From Clostridia bacterium (GTDB lineage Bacteria; Bacillota; Clostridia; Oscillospirales; Acutalibacteraceae): DNA of 11,367 nt. Both the position numbers and the translations under genes were made by a program. The notes under the pieces were generated by a model. It was not told where the DNA came from. It made no database searches and worked only from the letters and a program-made list of their open reading frames with translations. This document shows positions 1 to 6,478 of this stretch, in pieces (position 1 is the stretch's first letter; every line of letters begins with the position of its first letter). Location of the stretch: NCBI GenBank assembly GCA_900754145.1, contig CAAEBW010000376.1, positions 1 through 11,367 on the forward strand, given 5' to 3'.

Positions 1-27
1 CAGTTCCTCAAATAATGATTTTGCCAT
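1..27 (-). CDS. TnpV-like transposon protein, N-terminal fragment (runs off window)
   Basis: Nine codons are visible on the minus strand, reading MAKSLFEEL, and the frame is open to the window edge. A perfect GGAGGT ribosome binding site (36-41, minus strand) sits 8 nt before the ATG. The start resembles that of small TnpV-family proteins (roughly 100-130 residues, role in transposition unclear) found on Clostridia transposons and integrative elements, which commonly begin M-K-S-(I/L)-F-E-E-(L/M)-G-G. I recognise this from memory of the family; nine residues cannot prove it. It overlaps, in another frame, the run-on of the interrupted lipoprotein gene upstream, which fits a gene brought in by an insertion. 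Confidence 0.45.
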
Positions 28-86
28 TGTCTGTTACCTCCACATTCTTTTTTATTTTGAATGTCCGCAAAATCCGTCCTACATCC
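1..86 (-). mobile_element. Putative end of a TnpV-bearing mobile element
   Basis: The homology of the carbohydrate-binding lipoprotein stops abruptly after the Gly-Asp-Gly codons ending at 84. Sequence from about 83 down to 1 no longer looks like that family and instead carries a GGAGGT site and the start of a TnpV-like ORF. Just upstream of that site (42-64) is a small inverted repeat, ACATTC-N11-GAATGT. The exact boundary is estimated from where the protein family ends. Only one end of the element is in the window, so no terminal repeats or target duplication can be checked. Confidence 0.45.
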
Positions 87-1404
87 GTCGCCCGAGGCGT
101 TTACTAAAATGTAGCCGCCTGTAATATTTATCTGTGTATCGGAATTACTGTTAAAGGTGTTTTCGCCTGCTCTTCCGCCTATAGAGGAGCCGTCGTTTCC
201 GCCCGCGGCGTTTATGCCGTCGTCGCTTGCGGTAATATCGACTTTACCGCCCGTTACGGTAACCGCCGTTCCCTCAAGTCCCTCGTAGGATTTGCTTATC
301 TTAATGTCGCCTCCGTTAATTATAAGCGCGTCGTCGGCGTGGATACCGTCGTCGCCCGAGGATATAACGATACTGCCGCCGTTTATTTCGGCGTCGCCGT
401 TTGAATGTACCGCGTCGTCGGCGGAGTCGATGTTAAAGCTTCCGCCATCTATCGCGATTAAAGAGGAGCATTTAAGCGCCTTTGCGCTTTCCGAGTCTTC
501 TGCGGTATCGGTTTCGGTGCTCGGCTTAAAGCCGCGCATATTGAAGTCTTCGGAATGGGCTACGGCGTTTTGCGAGCCTCCGCCTGTTTTAATAACGAAA
601 TTGCCGTCCTTGATTTTAAGGGCGGTTTTTGCTTCTATACCGTCGTTTTGGGCGGTGATGTTAAAGCTGCCCGATTCAATATAAACATATCCGCGGCTTT
701 GGTCCTCGGTGTTTGTCGATTTAATGCCGTCGCCGCCTGCGTTTACGGTAACCTCGGCGTCCGAGCATTTAACGCAGTCCTTGCCCTCGATTCCGCGCCC
801 AATACTCGTTATATTAAGGGTAAGCCCGCATATTATAAGGTCGTCCTTTGAGGCTATGCCACACTTAAAATTGCCGTTTACCGTAAGACTGCCCCTGCCG
901 TTAAGGGTTAAATCGGCACGGCTGAAGACAGCGGAGTCAACATTGCCGCCTGTGTATTCGGAAGAATATTCCGCGCCGTCCGAAAGTGTGTTGTCACTTC
1001 CCGCTAAGGCGGTGATAAAGACCTTATCAGCGGCGGTTATATAAATCGCGGGACCTGTGCTGTTTGTGATTTCCGCATCCTTAAGGACTATTTTGATTTT
1101 TGCGGTATCGGGAGCGGAAACAAGGATTTGGGTGTGCCTGCCCGTGACAAGGTAGGTTCCCTCGGCGGTGATTTTAACTATATCCTCGTTTTTACCTGCC
1201 TCAACGGCGGAAGCTTCGTCATAGCCGTAGTTTAAATCGTTGTTTGTAAATTCAAAATCCATTTCTTCGGTGGAAATATCGGTTTTAACCGTCTCGCCGC
1301 TTGTAACCGAGGAAACGCCGCCATTTTCTTTTGCTTTGCCGCAGGAGCAAAGCAAAAGAAAAATCAAAATTACCGAAATAAGAATATTGATTCTTTTCAT
1401 ATAG

Positions 1405-2082
1405 TTACAGCTCCTCCGAAGCGGACGTACGGCAGCTGCTTACAATTTCAAGATTGCCGTTTCGGCAGCGCATACCGTCTATAAGCGCCTTTTCGTTTTC
1501 TCGGCTTTTAAGCCGCAGATTATAGGTAAGCCTGTAAAGACTGCCCATATTGGTGGTTTTTACGCTTTTCAATCTATGATACGAGGTGTGTTCCCTAAAT
1601 AAATCCTCAAACATATCGGTGTAATTGAGGTCCTCGGGAACGGTGATTTTAAGCTCGCGCTCGGTATCGGCACCCTCTCCGAAGCGGCTTAAGGTGTAAA
1701 TGATATTTGCAAGCGAGAGAATAATCGTGAATATAATCGCCACGCCGACATAGCCCACACCCGTTGCAAGCCCCGCCGCCATAGCTGTGAAGATGATTAA
1801 AATCTCCCTTGCACTGCCGGGCACCGAGCGGAAGCGCACCAGCGAAAACGCGCCCGCCACGGCGACTCCCGTACCGAGATTGCCGTTTACCAGCATTATT
1901 ATTACTTCAACTATCACGGGCAAAAGGGCGGCGGTCACAGCGAAGCTTTTTGAGGACGGATTTCTGAACATATGGGCAAGTGAAAGGATAAGCCCGCACA
2001 AAAGCGATACCGCGGTGCATATCGCAAAGCTTTCGGGGGTTATCCCCGAGGTCATTATACTTGAAAAAATAGAGTTAAGCAC
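1405..2082 (-). CDS. DUF4956 family membrane protein
   Basis: This 225-residue protein has about four to five hydrophobic segments (around residues 17-38, 47-66, 70-82, 92-110 and 112-131) followed by a soluble C-terminal domain (about 140-225), probably cytoplasmic. The stretch G-A-F-S-L-V-R-F-R-S-V-P-G-S (77-90) is the signature I associate with DUF4956. The function is not established. The gene habitually sits next to VTC-domain polyphosphate polymerase-like proteins, as here, and a channel or membrane partner for that enzyme is an attractive inference (compare the VTC1 membrane subunit in yeast). The start is GTG, inside the end of the VTC gene (8-bp overlap), preceded by AGGGGGA, so translation is probably coupled. 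Only 4 bp separate its stop from the next gene. Confidence 0.85.
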   Translation of the reverse strand: MLNSIFSSIMTSGITPESFAICTAVSLLCGLILSLAHMFRNPSSKSFAVTAALLPVIVEVIIMLVNGNLGTGVAVAGAFSLVRFRSVPGSAREILIIFTAMAAGLATGVGYVGVAIIFTIILSLANIIYTLSRFGEGADTERELKITVPEDLNYTDMFEDLFREHTSYHRLKSVKTTNMGSLYRLTYNLRLKSRENEKALIDGMRCRNGNLEIVSSCRTSASEEL

Positions 2083-2794
2083 AGTTGTTTCCCCCTGACT
2101 GTAATTTTTTACCCTGAATAATTTTGTAAGCCGTACCGTATTTTGAAAACGAGGCGGGATATATATTAAGGTGTGTAAGCATCTCCGCCGTCCAAAGCGG
2201 CATAGCTCCTGCGGTTTTTATTTCCATTAAATACATACCGTCGGGCAAAACTGCTTCGCCGTAAATACCGTTTTTTAAATCAAGCTCCTTTTCCCTGAAA
2301 AGTATATCGCTGTCAAAGGTAAGGCGCACATTCGGGTCGTTTTTATCGTAAAAGGCAAGACGGCTGTAAAAAATATCGACCGACGGCGAAAGATTACCGT
2401 AATAAGACTTGAAATAATCGATTTCGTTTTTAATCTGCGAGGGCGCAAGGGTGCTTTTGTCCCCATTCATATAAGAAATACCGCTGAAATAAGAGGTTAA
2501 GACCCGCCGCTTGTAAACAATCCCCTTGTACTTCTTTTTAAGCTCCAAAAAGCAGTCGGTATTATCGCTTGGCACACCGTAGGCACGAAGCCTCAGCTTT
2601 TCCTTGTATACAGGCTTTTCTATTGAAGCTCTTATAAGCCTTTTGTCGGGCGTGTCGTAGTAAATGCTGCAAACGGTGCTTTTTCCGTATTTGTCGGGCA
2701 CGGTTTTTTCTCGGAGCGCCTTTAATACCTCGAAATACTGCTTTTCGTTTAACAGATATTTATTTTCGTATCTTTTAAAAATTGTCTGAAACAT
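2075..2794 (-). CDS. VTC domain protein (polyphosphate polymerase-like, TTM fold)
   Basis: This 239-residue stand-alone VTC domain has no SPX or membrane part. Tunnel-lining basic and acidic motifs of the triphosphate tunnel metalloenzyme fold are all visible: R-Y-E-N-K-Y (8-13), Y-Y-D-T-P (45-49), K-L-R-L-R-A-Y-G (66-73), E-L-K-K-K (84-88), K-R-R (95-97), R-L-T-F-D (157-161), E-I-K-T (191-194) and S-F-S-K-Y-G (215-220). In yeast VTC4 the equivalent domain makes inorganic polyphosphate from ATP on the cytosolic side of the membrane. For the bacterial DUF4956-linked group the reaction is inferred, not shown. The ATG has a good AGGAGAGG site 5-7 nt upstream. It is the first gene of the minus-strand operon; I see no clear consensus promoter in the AT-rich upstream region on this strand. 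Confidence 0.85.
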   Translation of the reverse strand: MFQTIFKRYENKYLLNEKQYFEVLKALREKTVPDKYGKSTVCSIYYDTPDKRLIRASIEKPVYKEKLRLRAYGVPSDNTDCFLELKKKYKGIVYKRRVLTSYFSGISYMNGDKSTLAPSQIKNEIDYFKSYYGNLSPSVDIFYSRLAFYDKNDPNVRLTFDSDILFREKELDLKNGIYGEAVLPDGMYLMEIKTAGAMPLWTAEMLTHLNIYPASFSKYGTAYKIIQGKKLQSGGNNCA

Positions 2795-2934
2795 TATTCC
2801 CTCTCCTTTTAATAAAGGTTACTATGTTAATTTCATATGATTATGAACTTTATTTAAACAAATTTAACAATAATTTAACATCGGCAAACCGTCCGACCTT
2901 TTTCGACAATTTGCAATTATTTTATTTCAAAAGG

Positions 2935-2963
2935 TTGACATAACACAATGAAAAATATATAAT
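2935..2963 (+). promoter_or_regulatory. SigA-type promoter for the dockerin/cohesin operon
   Basis: A perfect -35 TTGACA (2935-2940) and a perfect -10 TATAAT (2958-2963) are separated by 17 bp, pointing toward the gene at 3019. Transcription would start near 2970, giving a leader of about 50 nt. Such a consensus promoter implies strong housekeeping expression unless a repressor acts on it; no operator palindrome was noticed. It lies in the 224-bp divergent region 2795-3018, which otherwise holds only AT-rich sequence, including a short direct repeat ATTTAACA near 2862-2880. Confidence 0.85.
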
Positions 2964-3018
2964 TAAAGTGTATATTTGTATTTTTGTTCGACTCTCGTCA
3001 GTCTAAGGAGAAACAGCA

Positions 3019-4773
3019 ATGAGCAGATTATGCAGATTGTCCTGCGTTTTTTTATCGGTAATAATCCTGCTTTCGGCGGCTTTAGGCAGTGCCTTCGGGG
3101 TATCCGCCGCCGCGTCGCGCGCATATATAAACGGGACAGATGTCCGTATCCGCAGTGAGGCATCGTTGAATTCTACCATTCTCGGCAAGGTTTCAAAAGA
3201 TTATGTAACCGTGAACGGCGAGGTAAAAGGTGATGACGGATACACATGGTATAATGTCACCTATAACGGTATTGTCGGGTACATAAGAGAAGCGGATTAT
3301 GTCGTGCTTATTGACCAAACGGTTGACACAAGCTTTGAAGCACAGCTTGCCGCCTTTCCCGAAAGCTACAGGGGCTACCTGCGGGAGCTGCACGAGGATT
3401 ACCCCAACTGGAAATTCTATGCCGATAATATCGATATGACCCTTGATAAGGCGGTTTCGCTTGAGCTTGTAAAAAAGGTCACCGACTATACGAGTCTGTC
3501 GTGGCGTTCAATGGACTTAGGCTCCTATGACTGGGGTACGGGCGAATGGTCTTCGTTGGAAAAGGGCCGCTGGCATTATGTGTCCCGCGAGGTAATAAAA
3601 TATTATATGGACCCGCGCAATTTCCTTAACGCAAGTTATATCTACACCTTTATGCAGCAGAATTACGACCCCGCGCACCAGACAGAGGAGGGACTTCGCA
3701 AGGTTATAAGCGGCACCTTCCTTGAAAACGGCTATGACGGCGATGCCGACGCCTATGTAAAGGATATTATGGCGGCGGCAGCTGCGTCGGGCGTTAATCC
3801 TTATATACTTGCCGCTACCATAATTCAGGAGCAGGGCTCAGCCGGCACCTCGGGGCTTATTTCAGGCACCTATTCGGGCTACGAGGGTTATTACAATTTT
3901 TTTAATATCAGCGCAAACGGCGAAAATCCTACACTTAACGGGCTTAAATACGCTAAAGACAAAGGCTGGAACACCCGCGCAAAGGCAATAATAGGGGGCG
4001 CCGAATTTTGCGGAAACAGCTATGTAAGCGCGGGTCAGAATACATATTTTTATATGAATTACAATATAAAGAACGGTTGTACCCACCAGTACGCAACCGC
4101 GGTGCACGACTCGGTCTCTAAGGGCTATAATGTTTCAAAAACCTATTCCGACCTTAAAACGGCGGAGCTTGATTTCCTGATACCCGTTTATAAGGATATG
4201 CCCGCCGAAGCTTCGGCGCTTCCCGCTAAAAACGATAACCTGAACAATTATTACTTTGATTCGATTTCGGTTTCGGGTCTTACACCCTCCTTTAAAAGGT
4301 TTACATACAGCTATGATTTAGAGGTTTCGGCTGATACTGTAGTTAAGGTAACCGTTCCGAGCGGAGCCGCCTATGCCGGTGCGGCGTATTTCCGACTTAA
4401 TTACGGACAAAACACGGTGACCCTCAAGGTGAAATCCCAGACAGGGTATATCACGGATTATGTTATAACGGTCAAAGCAAATAAAGCTTGCGTACTTTAT
4501 GTTGATTCGGGAGGCGGAATAACTCCGATTGACCCTGATACCGACCCCATACCCGCTCCGACTCCTGAACCGGAGATTATGTGCGGAGACACTAACGGCG
4601 ACGGCATAGTCAACGGCAGAGATTTAGCAAATGTCCAAATGCATATACTCGGTGTAAAAATGCTTACGGGGGACGCCTTTATGGGCGGCGATACCAACAA
4701 GGACGGTATTGTCAACGGCAGAGATTTAGCTAATGTACAGATGCACATTTTAGGAGTAAAGAGCCTTACTTAA
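3019..4773 (+). CDS. Secreted SH3b-glucosaminidase cell-wall hydrolase with C-terminal dockerin
   Basis: Domains in order: a signal peptide (1-31, cleavage near V-S-A-A), a bacterial SH3 wall-binding domain (about 34-98), a linker helix region, a glucosaminidase-like lysozyme-fold domain (about 230-395), a cadherin-like beta-sandwich (about 410-487), a Pro/Thr/Asp linker (500-520) and a type I dockerin (523-581). In the enzyme domain, the segment A-A-T-I-I-Q-E-Q-G (265-273) offers Glu271 as the likely catalytic acid, followed by a Y-Y-N-F-F-N-I stretch (291-297) like GH73 N-acetylglucosaminidases, which cleave the glycan strand of peptidoglycan. The dockerin has two calcium-binding F-hand repeats, D-T-N-x-D-G-I-V-N-G-R-D, at 524-535 and 558-569. 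AAGGAG lies 8 nt before the ATG and decides the start. The next gene, 20 bp downstream, encodes a membrane-anchored cohesin, the natural dockerin partner. Domain calls are strong; substrate and docking are inferred. Confidence 0.88.
   Translation: MSRLCRLSCVFLSVIILLSAALGSAFGVSAAASRAYINGTDVRIRSEASLNSTILGKVSKDYVTVNGEVKGDDGYTWYNVTYNGIVGYIREADYVVLIDQTVDTSFEAQLAAFPESYRGYLRELHEDYPNWKFYADNIDMTLDKAVSLELVKKVTDYTSLSWRSMDLGSYDWGTGEWSSLEKGRWHYVSREVIKYYMDPRNFLNASYIYTFMQQNYDPAHQTEEGLRKVISGTFLENGYDGDADAYVKDIMAAAAASGVNPYILAATIIQEQGSAGTSGLISGTYSGYEGYYNFFNISANGENPTLNGLKYAKDKGWNTRAKAIIGGAEFCGNSYVSAGQNTYFYMNYNIKNGCTHQYATAVHDSVSKGYNVSKTYSDLKTAELDFLIPVYKDMPAEASALPAKNDNLNNYYFDSISVSGLTPSFKRFTYSYDLEVSADTVVKVTVPSGAAYAGAAYFRLNYGQNTVTLKVKSQTGYITDYVITVKANKACVLYVDSGGGITPIDPDTDPIPAPTPEPEIMCGDTNGDGIVNGRDLANVQMHILGVKMLTGDAFMGGDTNKDGIVNGRDLANVQMHILGVKSLT
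4585..4761 (+). repeat. Duplicated dockerin F-hand repeat (two 75-bp coding repeats)
   Basis: Residues 523-547 (4585-4659) and 557-581 (4687-4761) are identical at 24 of 25 positions (Gly/Lys at the fourth ligand-loop position), separated by nine residues. The DNA copies differ at many third positions, so the protein identity appears maintained by selection and not by very recent duplication. Recognition positions 10-11 of each repeat are Gly-Arg and positions 17-18 are Gln-Met in both, unlike the Ser-Thr common in Clostridium thermocellum dockerins. Confidence 0.85.
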
Positions 4774-4793
4774 TAAATAAACGGAGAGATAGT

Positions 4794-6314
4794 ATGATTA
4801 AAACAATAAAAAAACTGACCGCGCTTACGGCGGTGGCGACCCTGATTTTCTGTTGCTTTATTTTTACTGCGTCTGCCGCGGCAAAAACCACAATCGCTTT
4901 CAGCAGCAATAATCCGGCGGTGAACGATTCTGTTACGGTGACTGTTACCGTAAGCGGCGGCGAGGCTATGTACAGCACAGAATTCAGCGTAAGCTACAAT
5001 CCCGATGTCCTGCGCTTTGAAAGCGGAGACAGCGCCTCGGGCGGCGCGGGAGTCGTAAAGGTTGCGGGACTGCCGGGAAGTGCAACAAAGCAGTCCTATT
5101 CCCTTAAATTTACAGCGATTGCCGCAGGCTCGTCCACGATTCAGGCTTCGGGCACCGCGTACTATGAAAATACCGAGGATTCGATAGGCGCTTCCGCTTC
5201 TATGACCGTTTCGGACGCGGCTAAGTCGGACAATGCAAGCCTAAAATCCCTTTCATTAAGCAATGGAACGCTGTCACCTAAATTTTCGGCTTCTAAAACC
5301 TCTTATACCGCCACGGTTGCAAACAGTGTTACAGAGGTTAAGGTATACGCAACCGCGCAGGACAGCGGCGCTAAGGTGGAGGTTTCGGGAGAGTCGGCGT
5401 TAAAGGTCGGCAAGAATACCCGAACCGTAACCGTTACCGCTCCCTCGGGCGCGCAGAAAACCTATACAATCACAATAACCCGCTCAGAGGAGGATACCGT
5501 TTCCGAAACCGAGCCGACCTCCGAGCCCGAGGTAAACCCCTTGGAGACTACGGTTGACGGTGCGGCATACACCGTATTGAACGATATTTCGGGCATAACT
5601 CTTCCCGCGGGCTTTGCCGCGGCAACCGCCGAGTATAACGGCGTTGAAGTATCTGTCGCAAAGGACGCGGACGGAAATTACGCACTTTATTACTTAAAAT
5701 CCGCCGACGGCGAAACCGCCGAGCCCTATCTTTTAAATGGCGGCGATACCTTTGAGAGACTGCAGTATGCCGCCTTCGGGGATAAATTTTATATTTTTGC
5801 CGAAATTCCCGCCGAGCTTACCGCGCCCGAGGGATATTACGAAACCGCCGTTAAAATAGGCGAATTCAGCATAAAAGCATTTGCCGCGAGCAATTCGGAA
5901 TTTACCGATTTTTATTATGTATACTGCTTCTATGACGGCGGCGCCCGTATGTACCGTTACGATTCAAGGGAAAATGTCCTCCAGCGGTCGCCCGACTTTA
6001 AGCTGGTATCCGCAAAAGAAGACAAGCTGCCCGACAGCGCGGGTTTTGCAGAGCGCTTCGCCTCTCTGTCGGCGAATGCCAAAACGGTTGTAATAGGACT
6101 TCTTTTGGCGGCAGTCGGCGCGACAGCGCTTATCGTACTTTTGATTATAAAGCTTGTAAAGGGCAGAAAAATGGCTTTGGACGGTTACGATGACTCCGAT
6201 ATACTTTTCCGACCCGATTTTGAAGAAACAACGGTAGATGACGGCGGCTCTTCGGAGGACGGCGCGGAAACCGACTCAGACGAAGAACCCGAAGCACAGG
6301 AAAAAGAAAATTAA
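4794..6314 (+). CDS. Membrane-anchored cohesin-domain protein
   Basis: This 506-residue protein has a signal peptide (1-29, A-S-A-A-A), a cohesin domain (about 31-141), a cadherin-like beta-sandwich (about 146-231), an acidic Thr/Glu linker (232-249), a domain of unknown type (about 250-415), one transmembrane helix (about 430-453) and a cytoplasmic tail of about 53 residues rich in Asp/Glu. Cohesin hallmarks seen are the early V-N-D-S-V-T-V-T-V strand, the Y-S-T-E-F-S-V-S-Y-N-P-D-V-L-R-F strand pair (60-75) and the Y-S-L-K-F-T-A-I-A-A-G strand (102-112). Cohesins bind dockerins with very high affinity; the gene immediately upstream in the same transcript encodes a dockerin-tagged wall hydrolase, so this is probably its receptor on the outer face of the membrane. 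GGAGAG precedes the ATG by a few bases. Anchoring by a C-terminal helix instead of LPXTG or SLH domains is unusual for an anchoring scaffoldin. The cohesin subtype cannot be assigned by eye. Confidence 0.85.
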   Translation: MIKTIKKLTALTAVATLIFCCFIFTASAAAKTTIAFSSNNPAVNDSVTVTVTVSGGEAMYSTEFSVSYNPDVLRFESGDSASGGAGVVKVAGLPGSATKQSYSLKFTAIAAGSSTIQASGTAYYENTEDSIGASASMTVSDAAKSDNASLKSLSLSNGTLSPKFSASKTSYTATVANSVTEVKVYATAQDSGAKVEVSGESALKVGKNTRTVTVTAPSGAQKTYTITITRSEEDTVSETEPTSEPEVNPLETTVDGAAYTVLNDISGITLPAGFAAATAEYNGVEVSVAKDADGNYALYYLKSADGETAEPYLLNGGDTFERLQYAAFGDKFYIFAEIPAELTAPEGYYETAVKIGEFSIKAFAASNSEFTDFYYVYCFYDGGARMYRYDSRENVLQRSPDFKLVSAKEDKLPDSAGFAERFASLSANAKTVVIGLLLAAVGATALIVLLIIKLVKGRKMALDGYDDSDILFRPDFEETTVDDGGSSEDGAETDSDEEPEAQEKEN

Positions 6315-6338
6315 AAAACCGAGCTTAAAAAGCATATG

Positions 6339-6365
6339 ACGGCGGAGCGGAAAACGCTCCGCCGT
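6339..6365 (+). terminator. GC-rich hairpin downstream of the cohesin gene
   Basis: A perfect 11-bp stem, ACGGCGGAGCG paired with CGCTCCGCCGT around a GAAAA loop, starts 24 bp after the stop codon at 6314. The position between two plus-strand transcription units suggests termination of the dockerin/cohesin operon. However, no T-run follows on the plus strand (it reads TGCGTATATATAAAA), and the better T-run lies on the opposite strand, so it may be a weak terminator or an mRNA 3'-end stabiliser. Confidence 0.5.
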
Positions 6366-6413
6366 TGCGTATATATAAAAAAGCTTTCTCGGCGAAGGCT
6401 ATATTTCTGTCAC

Positions 6414-6443
6414 TTGACGAAAATACAAAATATGGTGTATAAT
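6414..6443 (+). promoter_or_regulatory. SigA-type promoter for the topoisomerase operon
   Basis: The -35 TTGACG (6414-6419) and the -10 TATAAT (6438-6443) are 18 bp apart. This places a start site near 6450 and a short leader before the AAGAGG site (6465-6470) and the ATG at 6479. It gives the topoisomerase genes their own promoter, independent of the upstream operon. Confidence 0.75.
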
Positions 6444-6478
6444 ATAAATTGAATTAATATAAACAAGAGGTATCGGAA

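Larger units (their letters stand above)
1..1400 (-). pseudogene. Cthe_2159-type carbohydrate-binding lipoprotein, 3' end replaced by mobile DNA
   Basis: The frame starts at ATG 1398-1400 and stays open to the window edge (466 codons). Residues 1-20 form a lipoprotein signal with lipobox L-C-S-C (Cys20), so the product should be a membrane-anchored extracellular lipoprotein. Residues of about 45-439 are a beta-helix of repeated short strands with many D-G-I, G-G-S-F/I-x-I and S-G-D-D-G-I motifs, typical of the Cthe_2159 carbohydrate-binding domain (formerly DUF4353), a calcium-rich polygalacturonate-like binding fold. Family members usually continue after G-Y-x-x-V-N-A-S-G-D-G with L-D-S-N-G and a further stretch of roughly 100 residues. 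Here residue 440 onward (C-R-T-D-F-A-D) is unrelated and leads into a TnpV-like gene, so the 3' part is probably displaced. A GGAGG site lies inside the end of the DUF4956 gene, and the spacing to that gene is 4 nt, so this is the third gene of the VTC operon. Whether the shortened protein still works is unknown. Confidence 0.75.

Noticed and set aside
292..1044. Plus-strand open frames opposite the carbohydrate-binding lipoprotein
   Set aside because: They are antisense shadows of a repetitive beta-helix gene on the minus strand, without ribosome binding sites or recognisable domains.
2820..2880. Minus-strand promoter for the VTC operon
   Set aside because: Candidate boxes such as CATAAT have only poor -35 partners at acceptable spacing; a promoter must exist but cannot be placed with confidence.
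2963..3188. Small minus-strand frames over the dockerin-gene start
   Set aside because: They overlap the promoter, leader and signal peptide codons of the plus-strand gene and show no family features.
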